From Schlegelella_A sp038318385 (lineage in GTDB: Bacteria; Pseudomonadota; Gammaproteobacteria; Burkholderiales; Burkholderiaceae_C): a stretch of 64,000 bases of DNA. A model generated the notes under the pieces. The model worked only from the letters and a program-made list of their open reading frames with translations. It had not been told where the DNA came from and did no database searches. Position numbers and translations under genes: made by a program. Below are positions 26,926 to 38,840 of the stretch, piece after piece (positions within the stretch are counted from its first letter, which is position 1; each line of letters starts with the position of its first letter). The DNA is taken from positions 15,875 to 79,874 of the forward strand of contig JBBQCD010000014.1 of the NCBI GenBank assembly GCA_038318385.1. Reading direction: 5' to 3'.

Positions 26926-28863
26926 ATGTCAGCAGCTGCCATCGCGCCGCACCATCAGATCGTCCCGTCCCCCGACTCACAGCCGCTGGAGTTCACCCCG
27001 GCCCTGCGCGATCGGCTGCTGAAGACGCAGGTCGACAGCCTCTACGGCCATATCGCCAGCGCCTCGGTCATCTCGACGATCTTCGCGCTGGTGCTGGTGG
27101 TCTACCTGACGCCGGTCTTCGGGGCGACCGCGGCGCACGCCTGGTTCATCTGCAAGGCCGGATTCGCGGCGGTGCGCTTCAGCCTGGCCCAGGTCTACAA
27201 GAGCGAACGGCTGAAGTCGCGCACCGGCCTCGCGAATACGCTGCTCGTTGCGTCGCTGGTTATCGACGGTGCCATCTGGGGGGTTGCCGGGCTCGGCGTC
27301 GCCGGGGCCACCGACGAGATCGTCTACCTGCTGATCGCCTGCCTGGCCAGCGTTGCCATGCTCGCGACCTTCGGACTGCAGGTGCGCCAACACGCCACGG
27401 CGGGCTTCGTGGTGCCGATGCTGCTGCCAATGACGCTGGCCCTGCTCTGGCGGGGCGACGCCCTGGGTCTCTTCGCCGCCCTCGGCACGATGCTGATCCT
27501 GGCCCAGACCCTGGTCACCGGTTATGCCTCGGAGCGGCGCATGCGGCGCGAGATCGTGGCTCACGAGCAGACGGCGGTCGCGCTCCTCGAGCGATCCGAT
27601 GCGCTCGCCAAGCTCGAGCATGCGCTCGACCAGGTTCGCCGCCAGAGCGCGATCAAGGCCCTTTTCCTCGGCACGATGAGCCACGAGTTGCGCACGCCGC
27701 TGCACGGCATCCTCGGACTGACGGATCTGCTGAGGCAGCAGTTCGTCGAGCCCGTCGCCAAGCATCGCCTGGAACTGATCGACTCCTCCGGCAAGCACTT
27801 GCTGGAGCTGATCGGCGCGCTGCTCGACATGTCGCGCATCGATGCCGGCCGCCTGGAACTCCACCCTGCGCCCGTCGATCTCGAGGCCGAGGTGCGTACG
27901 CTCGCCGACCTCTACGAGATCCGCTGCCAGGGGAAGGGCCTCGCATTCCGGACGTCGATCAAGCTTCCTGAATCCTCATGGGTTCTCGCCGACGCGGCGC
28001 GTGTGCGCCAGGTGCTGCACAACCTGCTCGGCAATGCCGTCAAGTTCACGCAGCGCGGCATGGTGAGCCTCAACGTCTACGCCACCGGCAGGACCTTCGC
28101 GCTGGAGATCACCGACACCGGCCCCGGCATCGCGAGCAAGGACCTGTCGCACATCTTCGAAGCCTTCCAGCAAGTCGACGACACCGCATCGCGACCCGCG
28201 GACGGCACCGGCCTCGGGCTGACGATCGCGCGCGAACTGGCCCGGGCGATGGACGGCGACATCAGCGTCAGCAGCGCCGTTGGTGTCGGCTCGCGATTCA
28301 CATTCACCGCCGTGCTGGACGCGGTGGCGCCCCACGAGATTCCGCATCGCGCCGAGAAGGTCGAACGTCCGGCACCGCGGTTGCCCTCAGGCTGCCGGGT
28401 ACTGCTGGTCGAGGACAACGAAGTCAACGCGCTGATCGCGACGGCCAACCTGCATCAGCTCGGCGCGGATGTCACGCGCGCCTACGACGGCAAGGAAGCC
28501 GTCACCGCGGCCTTCTCCGACCCGCGTCCCGACCTCATCCTGATGGACTGCCGCATGCCGGTCATGGACGGGCCCGCTGCGGCGCGGGAGATTCGTGCCA
28601 TCGAGCGGACTTCCGAACTCGACGCCCTGCCGATCGTCGCGCTGACGGCCAGCCCGACCGACGAGGAAAAGCAGGAATGCCACGACTCCGGAATGACCGG
28701 TTTCCTGTCCAAGCCCTTCACGGTCGATCAGCTGGTGCGAGAGATCGGCAGCGCATTGCGCGCAGCTGCCGAAGGCCGCATGCGCGAGCACCCCCTCTAC
28801 GAGTTCGCGCTCTCACTGGACGACATGGAGCCGGACCTCTTTGGCGATGTCACGATGCATTGA
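26926..28863 (+). CDS. Hybrid sensor histidine kinase (HK-REC)
   Basis: A 645-residue membrane kinase with about six N-terminal helices (residues ~35-205), a coiled-coil stretch (~208-245), HisKA with MSHELRTPLHGILGL (His near 255), HATPase_c with NLLGNAVKFT, DTGPGI and GTGLGLTI, and a C-terminal receiver with VLLVEDNEVNA and the phospho-Asp in LILMDCRMPVMDG (near 540). The ATG at 26926 follows GGAG and leaves a plausible N-terminus; an in-frame ATG at 26839 is less likely. Its 3' end overlaps the convergent FeeM-like gene by 51 bases. No HPt partner lies beside it; the nearest is at 52820-53254. Confidence 0.9.
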   Translation: MSAAAIAPHHQIVPSPDSQPLEFTPALRDRLLKTQVDSLYGHIASASVISTIFALVLVVYLTPVFGATAAHAWFICKAGFAAVRFSLAQVYKSERLKSRTGLANTLLVASLVIDGAIWGVAGLGVAGATDEIVYLLIACLASVAMLATFGLQVRQHATAGFVVPMLLPMTLALLWRGDALGLFAALGTMLILAQTLVTGYASERRMRREIVAHEQTAVALLERSDALAKLEHALDQVRRQSAIKALFLGTMSHELRTPLHGILGLTDLLRQQFVEPVAKHRLELIDSSGKHLLELIGALLDMSRIDAGRLELHPAPVDLEAEVRTLADLYEIRCQGKGLAFRTSIKLPESSWVLADAARVRQVLHNLLGNAVKFTQRGMVSLNVYATGRTFALEITDTGPGIASKDLSHIFEAFQQVDDTASRPADGTGLGLTIARELARAMDGDISVSSAVGVGSRFTFTAVLDAVAPHEIPHRAEKVERPAPRLPSGCRVLLVEDNEVNALIATANLHQLGADVTRAYDGKEAVTAAFSDPRPDLILMDCRMPVMDGPAAAREIRAIERTSELDALPIVALTASPTDEEKQECHDSGMTGFLSKPFTVDQLVREIGSALRAAAEGRMREHPLYEFALSLDDMEPDLFGDVTMH

Positions 28864-29493
28864 CGGCACCACGGCGATGTCCTGGTGGACGACGCCGAAC
28901 ATGAACGGGTAGAGGGGATTGTTCTCTTCCCGGAAGCGCTGCTCGCACGAACCGATGTGCAGCGCCAGGATGCGGTGCGGCAGATTGCCGCCGTAACCGA
29001 GATTCACCGACCGCTTGTCCTCGAAGACATCCGTGGCGCCCATCTTCTCGTAAGCCTTCAGCAGCGCCGGCTTGCGCACGCCCATCAGCAGCCAGCGCGC
29101 CTGGATGGCCATGCAGTAGAGGTAGGCGGCCTTCCACAGAGCCAGACGGACGAACGGGTCGGCGCCATGGACGGCGGCCAGGCGCGTGATCTCCGCGCGA
29201 CCGAACATCGTGAGCTCGGGCGGCGTCTGGATGTACTTCTCGATCTCCAGTTGCGAGCTGCCCCGGGTGGTCGACTGGACGCGCATGGTGCCGATCGCCT
29301 CGCCGGTCGCCTTGTCCTCGCACAGGAAGACAGCCGTCCACGGCGAAGCGTCGATGGTGTCCGGCAACGCCATCGTCTCGAGATAGCCCGGATTCTTGCG
29401 ACCGTAGGCCTGTGCCCGCACGTCGCAGGCGCGCAGCAGGTCATGGTGTGTCTCCACGGGTCTCAACGTGAAAGACAGAAATTCATCCGACAT
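28813..29493 (-). CDS. FeeM-like N-acyl amino acid synthase
   Basis: A 226-residue GNAT-fold acyltransferase that resembles FeeM and the related autoinducer-synthase-like group. Supporting segments are DVRAQAYGRKNPGYLE near the N-terminus, the core strand ATGEAIGTMRVQSTTRG, the motif EITRLAAVHG and YLYCMAIQARWLLMG. FeeM enzymes join a long-chain acyl group from acyl-ACP to the amino group of an amino acid (for example Tyr). The ATG at 29493 has a GAGGGAG ribosome site. It is convergent with, and overlaps, the hybrid kinase, and is divergent from a peptide ABC importer. Substrate identity is unknown. Confidence 0.75.
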   Translation of the reverse strand: MSDEFLSFTLRPVETHHDLLRACDVRAQAYGRKNPGYLETMALPDTIDASPWTAVFLCEDKATGEAIGTMRVQSTTRGSSQLEIEKYIQTPPELTMFGRAEITRLAAVHGADPFVRLALWKAAYLYCMAIQARWLLMGVRKPALLKAYEKMGATDVFEDKRSVNLGYGGNLPHRILALHIGSCEQRFREENNPLYPFMFGVVHQDIAVVPSMHRDIAKEVRLHVVQ

Positions 29494-29833
29494 GGGGGCT
29501 CCCTCGTACTCTTTATGGGCGACCGTGCGAGAGCGGCGATCGGTGATCAATGTCACGATTCGAGGCTAAGAAAACCGGATTGCGGTGTCAACTCTTCCGC
29601 GTCAACGTCTCCAGCCCGCGACGCACCCATGAGAACACGTGAACGACGTCACGCCCACGTCGCGAGCCAACAACAAGGAAAGCGACGAACGGTCATGCTT
29701 GCCGCTTCGTCAACGCTTTCGCAAAACTTCCGCCAACGATGGGCTCGCGAGCGTCCGCAATTGCGCTGGGCCTCACAATGGCCTGTCGCTGGCGTGTCAC
29801 GACGCGCATTCCCCGATCCCGAAGGAGTCCCCC
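29494..29833. other. 340-bp divergent intergenic region
   Basis: This space separates the FeeM-like gene (minus) from the ABC importer operon (plus). It has no convincing gene. It holds a CRP-core-like palindrome at 29543-29556 and two GTCAAC strings 14 bases apart (29587-29592 and 29601-29606). A strong ribosome site (GAAGGAG) lies just before the importer gene at 29834. Confidence 0.5.
29543..29556. promoter_or_regulatory. CRP-like palindrome GTGA-N6-TCAC
   Basis: GTGATCAATGTCAC has both CRP half-site cores with the standard 6-base spacer, and lies 50 bases before the FeeM-like start codon. Outer bases do not fit the full CRP consensus and no promoter is evident, so this may be chance. Confidence 0.25.
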
Positions 29834-31411
29834 ATGAATCGCCCCCTCATGCACCTGTTCGTCGCGATGCTGGGCTGCACGCTCGGTCTGACCACCGGCA
29901 GCGCCGGTGCCCAGACGAAGACGCTGCGCTTCGTCGCCCATGCCGACGTGAAGATCCTCGACCCCACCTTCACGACCGCCTACATCACGCGCAACTTCGG
30001 CTACATGGTCTACGACACCCTCTTCGCGCAGGACGCCAAGGGCATCCCGAAGCCGCAGATGGTGGACAAGTACACGACCTCGAAGGACGGCAAGCAGTGG
30101 AGCTTCACGCTGCGCCCCGGCCTCAAGTTCAGCGATGGCAAGGCGGTCACCTCGGCCGACTGCATCGCCTCGTTGCAGCGCTGGAGCGCGCGCGACAGCA
30201 TCGGGCGGGCGATGGTCGCAGCCGGCGCCGAGTGGAAAGCCGTCGATGACAACACCTTCACGCTGACCCTCAAAGAGCCCTTCGGCCTGGTGCTCGACGG
30301 CCTGGGCAAGCCCTCCGGCTTCCCGCCGGTGATCCTGCCGGAGCGCCTCGCCAAGGCACCGACGACCGCGCCGCTGACCGAAGTGGTCGGGTCCGGGCCG
30401 TTCCTCTTCAAGCGCGACGAATGGGTGCCGGGCAACAAGGCGGTCTTCCTGAAGAACCCGGCCTACGTCGGCCGCAAGGAGGCTCCGAGCGGCCTCTCGG
30501 GCAACAAGACGGCGAAGTTCGATCGCGTCGAATGGCTCTACCTCCCGGACTCGAACAGCTCGACCGCAGCGCTGAAAAACGGCGAAGTCGACATGCTCGA
30601 GCAGGTCCCGCCGGACTACATCACGCCGCTGCGCTCCGACCCCAACATCAAGGTCGGTAGCGGCGGCTCCTACCAGGGCTTCGTCGTCTTCAACCAGACC
30701 TTCCCGCCGTTCAACAACGCCAAGGCCCGCCAGGCCGTGCTGCACGCGATCAATCAGGAGAAGTACGTGGCGAGCATGGGCTATCCGCTCGACATGCGCC
30801 TGACCTACTGCGCCACCTGGTTCATCTGCGGGGGACCGAACCAGACCGAGGCCGGCGCCGAGCCGTTCCGCAAGCCCGATATCGCCAAGGCCAAGCAGTT
30901 GCTCGCCGAGAGCGGCTACAAGGGCGAGAAGATCGTCGTGCTCGTGCCGACCGACATCACCTACCTGAACGCCGCCGCGCTGGTCACCGTGCAGACGCTC
31001 AAGAGCATCGGCATGAACGTCGATGCGCAGACCAGCGACTGGGCCACGATCACGGCGCGACGCGCGAAGAAGGAAGCTCCCGATGCCGGCGGCTGGAACG
31101 TCTACGTCACCGTGGCGGGCGAGTTCGACGTCAATTCGCCGATGACCAACGCCTACCTCAGCGCTTCCTGCGGCAACAGCCTGCCGGGCTGGCCTTGCGA
31201 CAAGCCGCTCGACGAACTGCGCACCGCCTGGATTCGCGAGACCGTCCCGGCCAAGCGCAAGGAACTGCTCGACCGGTTCCAGGAACGTGCCTTCGAGGCC
31301 GTGCCCTACGCCTACTTCGGCCAGTACTCGCCGGCCTATGCGGCGCGCAAGAGCATCAAGGGTCTCGACCAGCTGTGGGGCATCCCGACCCTCTGGGTCC
31401 TCGACAAGTAG
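29834..31411 (+). CDS. Peptide ABC transporter substrate-binding protein
   Basis: A 525-residue SBP_bac_5 (DppA/OppA-type) protein with a signal peptide (about residues 1-25, cleavage near AGA-Q). Family segments include TLRFVAHADVKILDP at the mature N-terminus, GLKFSDGKAVTSADC, and ALKNGEVDMLEQVPPDYI. It captures peptides or similar ligands in the periplasm for the importer encoded downstream. A GAAGGAG ribosome site supports the ATG at 29834. Expected to be the first gene of a seven-gene operon ending with ridA. The ligand is suggested by the operon to be N-acyl or D-amino-acid peptides, which is inference. Confidence 0.92.
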   Translation: MNRPLMHLFVAMLGCTLGLTTGSAGAQTKTLRFVAHADVKILDPTFTTAYITRNFGYMVYDTLFAQDAKGIPKPQMVDKYTTSKDGKQWSFTLRPGLKFSDGKAVTSADCIASLQRWSARDSIGRAMVAAGAEWKAVDDNTFTLTLKEPFGLVLDGLGKPSGFPPVILPERLAKAPTTAPLTEVVGSGPFLFKRDEWVPGNKAVFLKNPAYVGRKEAPSGLSGNKTAKFDRVEWLYLPDSNSSTAALKNGEVDMLEQVPPDYITPLRSDPNIKVGSGGSYQGFVVFNQTFPPFNNAKARQAVLHAINQEKYVASMGYPLDMRLTYCATWFICGGPNQTEAGAEPFRKPDIAKAKQLLAESGYKGEKIVVLVPTDITYLNAAALVTVQTLKSIGMNVDAQTSDWATITARRAKKEAPDAGGWNVYVTVAGEFDVNSPMTNAYLSASCGNSLPGWPCDKPLDELRTAWIRETVPAKRKELLDRFQERAFEAVPYAYFGQYSPAYAARKSIKGLDQLWGIPTLWVLDK

Positions 31412-31453
31412 CCTTGCCGCACGCCGGCCCCGCGCCGGCCCAAGACCGACACC

Positions 31454-32389
<936 letters not shown>

Positions 32390-32447
32390 CCGATCGCCGC
32401 ACCCGACCAGCCTCCCGTCGCAACCGCTCCTCTCACACTCTCCGCCG

Positions 32448-33314
32448 ATGACCGCTCCCTCCCTTTCCGTCATCGCCGCGCCGTCGCTACGCTGGCGCTG
32501 GCTGCGCAAGCATCCGACGCTGATCGTCGGCGCCATCCTGCTGATCGCGATGGCCCTGATAGCGCTGGCCGCACCCTGGCTCGCAACCCACGACCCGCAG
32601 GACATCGACCCGCTGGCGCGGCTGCAACCGCCTTCGGCCGAGCACCGCTTCGGCACCGACGCCCTCGGCCGCGACGTCTACAGCCGCGCCGTCCTCGGCA
32701 GCCGTGTCTCGCTGATCGTCGGCATCACCGTCGCGGTTCTCTCGGGCGTGATCGGCGTCGTGCTCGGCCTGGTCGCCGGCTTCGTCCGCGCCGCCGACGG
32801 TCTCGTCATGCGCGTGATGGACGGCCTGATGGCGATTCCCGGCATCCTGCTGGCGATCGCGCTGATGGCGGTGACGCGCGCCAGCCTGACGACGGTGATC
32901 GTCGCCATCACCGTGCCCGAGGTGCCGCGCGTGGTGCGCCTGGTGCGTTCGCTGTCGCTGACCTTGCGCGAGCAGCTCTTCGTCGAGGCCGCGCACGCCA
33001 TCGGCACGCGGCTTCCAGCGATCCTCTGGCGTCACGTGCTGCCGAACATGATGGCGCCATTGATGGTGCAGGCCACCTTCATCGCCGCCTCGGCGGTGCT
33101 GATCGAGGCGGCGCTGTCGTTCCTCGGCGTCGGCGTGCCGGGGCAGACGCCGAGCTGGGGCAACATGATGGCCGAGGGCCGCAACTTCGTCGCGGTCGCC
33201 TTCCACATCATCCTCTTCCCCGGCATCCTGCTGGCATTGACGGTGCTGGCGATCAACCTGCTCGGCGACGGCCTGCGCGATGCGCTCGATCCTCGCCTGG
33301 CGCGCCAGCTCTAG
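32448..33314 (+). CDS. Peptide ABC transporter permease, DppC type
   Basis: A 288-residue permease with the DppC/OppC hallmark HRFGTDALGRDVYSR after the first helix, and the EAA coupling segment EAAHAIGTRLPAILWRHVLP near 180-200. It has six predicted helices. The stop is 6 bases before the first ATPase gene, so translation is probably coupled. Confidence 0.93.
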   Translation: MTAPSLSVIAAPSLRWRWLRKHPTLIVGAILLIAMALIALAAPWLATHDPQDIDPLARLQPPSAEHRFGTDALGRDVYSRAVLGSRVSLIVGITVAVLSGVIGVVLGLVAGFVRAADGLVMRVMDGLMAIPGILLAIALMAVTRASLTTVIVAITVPEVPRVVRLVRSLSLTLREQLFVEAAHAIGTRLPAILWRHVLPNMMAPLMVQATFIAASAVLIEAALSFLGVGVPGQTPSWGNMMAEGRNFVAVAFHIILFPGILLALTVLAINLLGDGLRDALDPRLARQL

Positions 33315-33320
33315 CCCCCG

Positions 33321-35338
<2,018 letters not shown>

Positions 35339-35461
35339 TGCACCCCGGGACGCAAACGGCGCCGGGTCCGAGCGCGCTGCCCGCGCCTAGGGTGGGCCGG
35401 CCCTGCGCTATCCTGCCGTGGCTCAGGAACCCTTCACGACTCTGTCCACTCGGGAGCCCAC

Positions 35462-36955
35462 ATGCCTGCCACGCCGCATGACTTCGACCTGCTGATCCGC
35501 GGCGGTACCGTGATCGATGGCACCCGGGCGCCGCGCTACGACGCCGACGTCGGCATCCGCGACGGTCGAATCGTCGACATCGGCGCGCTCGGCGGAAGAT
35601 CCGCGAAGCAGACGCTCGATGCAGCCGGGCGCATCGTCGCCCCCGGCTTCATCGACTCACACACCCACGACGACCAGGCGCTGCTGTCGCAACCCGACAT
35701 GAGCTTCAAGGTCTCGCAAGGCGTGACGTCGGTCGTTGCCGGCAACTGCGGCATCAGCATCGCACCGCTGCGCGCCGACTCGCCGTTGCCATCACCGCTC
35801 GACCTGCTCGACGCCAGCGCGAGGGCACGCTTCGGCAGCTTCGCCGACTACTTCGCCGAGCTCGCGCGCACGCCGCCGGCGGTCAACGTCGCGGCGCTCG
35901 TCGGCCATTCGACCCTGCGCGTGCGGACGATGTCGTCCCTCGACCGCGTGGCCGAACCGGCGGAGATCGCCGCCATGCAGACACTGCTCGCCGAGGCGCT
36001 CCAAGCCGGCGCGATCGGCCTTTCCACCGGAACCTTCTATCCGCCGGCCGTGAAGGCGACGACCGAGGAGATCGTCGAGGTCGGCCGCCCGTTGACCGCC
36101 AGCGGCGGCCTCTACGTGACCCACATGCGCGACGAGTCCGACCGGGTGATGGAGGCGCTCGACGAGACGTTCAGGATCGGCCGCGAGCTCGACGTGGCCG
36201 TCGTCGTCTCGCACCACAAGGTGCAGAACACACCGAACTTCGGTCGCTCGGCAGTGACGCTGCCGCACATTCGCGCCGCCATGGACTGCCAGTGCGTCGC
36301 CCTCGACTGCTACCCCTACGATGCCGGCTCGACCATGATCCGCACCGACCGCGGCATGCTCGAGGGCCGGGTGCTGATCGCCTCGAGCGAGCCGCATCCG
36401 GAATGCGCCGGCCGCGACCTCGACGCCATTGCCGCCGAATGGGACGTGGCCAAGGACGAAGCGGCGCGGCGGCTGCAGCCCGGCAGCGCGATTTACTTCC
36501 TGATGGACGAGGGCGACGTGCGCAACATCCTCGCCTTCGACGAGACCATGATCGGCTCGGACGGCATTCCCGTCGGCGAGAAGCCCCATCCGCGCCTGTG
36601 GGGCACGTTCCCGCGCGTGCTCGGCCACTACAGCCGCGACGTCGGCCTGTTCCCGCTGGAGACGGCAGTCTGGAAGATGACCGGCCTCACCGCGCGCAAC
36701 TTCGGCCTGGCCGGCCGCGGCACGCTCGCTGTGGGCCAGGCGGCCGACGTCGTCGTCTTCGATGCAGCGACGATCCGCGACGCCGCGAGCTACGAGTCGC
36801 CCAAGCAGGCGGCCGAGGGCATCGACACGGTCATCGTCAACGGCGCGATCACCTGGCAGCACGGGCGCCACACCGGCGCGCGCAGTGGCCAGGTGCTGCG
36901 CCGCGAGGCGGGTACGGCGGCGCCGCGCAAGACCGCCACCGGCACCGGCCCCTGA
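35462..36955 (+). CDS. N-acyl-D-amino-acid deacylase (D-aminoacylase)
   Basis: A 497-residue amidohydrolase of the D-aminoacylase family. The metal motif HTH is at residues 67-69 (GFIDSHTHDD) and the family's zinc-bridging Cys96 is in VVAGNCGIS; SHHKVQN provides another His pair. It hydrolyses N-acyl-D-amino acids to a D-amino acid and a fatty or acetic acid in the cytoplasm. It lies 123 bases after the ABC ATPase and 72 before ridA. D-amino acids so released could be oxidised by the DAO enzyme at 24143. Relatives with dipeptidase or dihydroorotase-like activity exist, so substrate is not certain. Confidence 0.87.
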   Translation: MPATPHDFDLLIRGGTVIDGTRAPRYDADVGIRDGRIVDIGALGGRSAKQTLDAAGRIVAPGFIDSHTHDDQALLSQPDMSFKVSQGVTSVVAGNCGISIAPLRADSPLPSPLDLLDASARARFGSFADYFAELARTPPAVNVAALVGHSTLRVRTMSSLDRVAEPAEIAAMQTLLAEALQAGAIGLSTGTFYPPAVKATTEEIVEVGRPLTASGGLYVTHMRDESDRVMEALDETFRIGRELDVAVVVSHHKVQNTPNFGRSAVTLPHIRAAMDCQCVALDCYPYDAGSTMIRTDRGMLEGRVLIASSEPHPECAGRDLDAIAAEWDVAKDEAARRLQPGSAIYFLMDEGDVRNILAFDETMIGSDGIPVGEKPHPRLWGTFPRVLGHYSRDVGLFPLETAVWKMTGLTARNFGLAGRGTLAVGQAADVVVFDAATIRDAASYESPKQAAEGIDTVIVNGAITWQHGRHTGARSGQVLRREAGTAAPRKTATGTGP

Positions 36956-37027
36956 AACGAGTCGCGGCGCCGAACGCGACGCAGATCGCGGCCTTGCGCC
37001 GCCCAGTTCACAGGGAGTCAGACCCCG

Positions 37028-37411
37028 ATGACGACGATCCAGCGCTATCCCACGCCCCTGCCGATGCCGTTTTCCAAAGCGGTACGGGCCGGCGGATTCC
37101 TCTTTCTTTCAGGCGTGCTGCCGATGGACGCCGACGGTCGCCTCGTCGAAGGCGACATCGGCGTGCAGACGCGCGTCGTGCTCGAGCGCATCGCGGCCAA
37201 CCTCGGCGATGCCGGGGCCGGACTGGCCGATGTCGTCCGCGTCACCGTCTGGCTCGCCGACCTCGAAGACTTCGCCGCCTTCAACGACGAGTACCGACGT
37301 CACTTCAGCGCCGGATTTCCGACGCGCTCGACCGTCGAGGCCCGGCTCTACGGCGGCGCCCGTGTCGAGATCGAGGTGCAGGCGCTCGCCCCGGCCGGCG
37401 CGTCCTCCTGA
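37028..37411 (+). CDS. RidA-family enamine/imine deaminase
   Basis: A 127-residue RidA (YjgF/YER057c/UK114) protein. The catalytic Arg100 is in FPTRSTVEARL and the conserved Glu in VEIEVQALAP (about 116). RidA proteins hydrolyse reactive 2-aminoacrylate and other imines to keto acids, protecting PLP enzymes. It is the last gene of the importer/deacylase operon, and would process imines from a DAO-type oxidase. Its stop is 19 bases from the convergent CorC-like gene. Confidence 0.9.
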   Translation: MTTIQRYPTPLPMPFSKAVRAGGFLFLSGVLPMDADGRLVEGDIGVQTRVVLERIAANLGDAGAGLADVVRVTVWLADLEDFAAFNDEYRRHFSAGFPTRSTVEARLYGGARVEIEVQALAPAGASS

Positions 37412-37430
37412 GGCAGAAGGCGGCGTCCCT

Positions 37431-38735
37431 TCAGGTCGCGGGGCCTGGGACCGCCGCCACGGCCGTCGCCAGCACCTTGTCGATGCGCTTGCCGTCGAGG
37501 TCGATCACCTCGAAGCGCCAGCCTTCCCATTCGACCGAGTCCGTGATGTCGGGCAGCCGGCCGAGCAGCAGCATGATCATGCCGGCGAGCGTGTTGTAGC
37601 GGCCCCGGTCCTCTTCGGGCAGATCCTTGAGGTCGAGGCGGTCCTTCAGTTCCGGCGTCGGGATCAGGCCGTCGAAGAGCCAGCTGCCGTCGGGCCGGCG
37701 CACCGCCCACGAGTCCTCGTCGGTCGGCGCGCTGAACTCGCCGGTGATCGCCTCGAGGACGTCGCGCACGGTGATCATCCCCTGGACCTCGCCGTACTCG
37801 TCGACGACGAACACGATCTGCGTGCTGGACGCGCGGAAGCGCTCGAGGAGCTCCATCCCGGACAAGGTCTCCGGCACGAACACCGGCGCCTGAAGACCTT
37901 CGGTCAACGCGAGCGGCTGGGCGCTCATCACCCGCTGCAGCAGGCTTTGCGCCGACATCAGCCCGAGCACGTCGTCGAGACCGCCCCGGCACACCGGATA
38001 GCGCGAATGCTCCTCGTCGGTGATCACGGCCAGCACGTCGTCGGCGCTGCCGGCGGCATCGAGCCAGACGATCTCGGCGCGGGGAATCATCATCGAGCCC
38101 ACCTGGCGGTCGTCGAGGCGAAAGACGTTGCGCACCATCTGGTGCTCCTGGGCCTCGATCACGCCGGCGTCGAGACCCTCTTCCAGGCTGGCGGCGATCT
38201 CTTCCTCGGTGACGCTGCGGTCGGGCGCACCACGTATCCCCAGCAGCTGCAGCGTGCCCTCGGTGCACCACGACAGCAGCTTGACGAACGGCCGCGCGAT
38301 CAGCGAGAGCCACTCCATCGGCCGGGCGACGACTCGGGCGATCGCCTCGGGGTACATCAGGCCGAGGCGCTTGGGCACCAGTTCGCCGAAGATGATGGTG
38401 AGAAAGGTGATGGAGACGACGACGAGCGCGGTGGACGTGATCTCCGCCGCGCGCGCCTGCAGGGGCGCGTTGTCGCGCAGCCAGTGGGCCAGCGGTGCCG
38501 AGAACGCGGCGTCGCCGACGATGCCGTTGAGGATGCCGATGGACGTGATGCCGACCTGGACCACCGAGAGGAACTTGGTCGGATCCTCGTGCAGAGCCAT
38601 CGCATGCAGGGCGCCGGAGTCGCCGGTCTCGACCATCACCTGGAGACGGGCCTTGCGGCTGGCCGTGAGCGCCATTTCCGACATGGCGAACAGCGCGTTG
38701 AGCAGGATCAGAAACAGCAGCAGGGCAACGTCCAT
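37431..38735 (-). CDS. CNNM/CorC (HlyC) family membrane protein
   Basis: A 434-residue protein with the CNNM (DUF21) membrane domain (three to four helices, about residues 1-190), a pair of CBS domains (about 205-335; segment FVVDEYGEVQGMITVRDVLE) and the C-terminal CorC_HlyC domain (about 350-430). Family members have been linked to magnesium/cobalt efflux or resistance; the older hemolysin name is misleading. The start at 38735 gives the usual N-terminus; an in-frame upstream Met adds a non-conserved stretch. Confidence 0.9.
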   Translation of the reverse strand: MDVALLLFLILLNALFAMSEMALTASRKARLQVMVETGDSGALHAMALHEDPTKFLSVVQVGITSIGILNGIVGDAAFSAPLAHWLRDNAPLQARAAEITSTALVVVSITFLTIIFGELVPKRLGLMYPEAIARVVARPMEWLSLIARPFVKLLSWCTEGTLQLLGIRGAPDRSVTEEEIAASLEEGLDAGVIEAQEHQMVRNVFRLDDRQVGSMMIPRAEIVWLDAAGSADDVLAVITDEEHSRYPVCRGGLDDVLGLMSAQSLLQRVMSAQPLALTEGLQAPVFVPETLSGMELLERFRASSTQIVFVVDEYGEVQGMITVRDVLEAITGEFSAPTDEDSWAVRRPDGSWLFDGLIPTPELKDRLDLKDLPEEDRGRYNTLAGMIMLLLGRLPDITDSVEWEGWRFEVIDLDGKRIDKVLATAVAAVPGPAT

Positions 38736-38840
38736 GCGGGGCGCGCGGATGGGGGGAAGGCCAGCGTAGCAGAATCGATGCATGGCTCACCTCCGCGCAT
38801 CCCATCGCAGCCCGCGCAGCCGTCACGGCACCCGGCCCGA

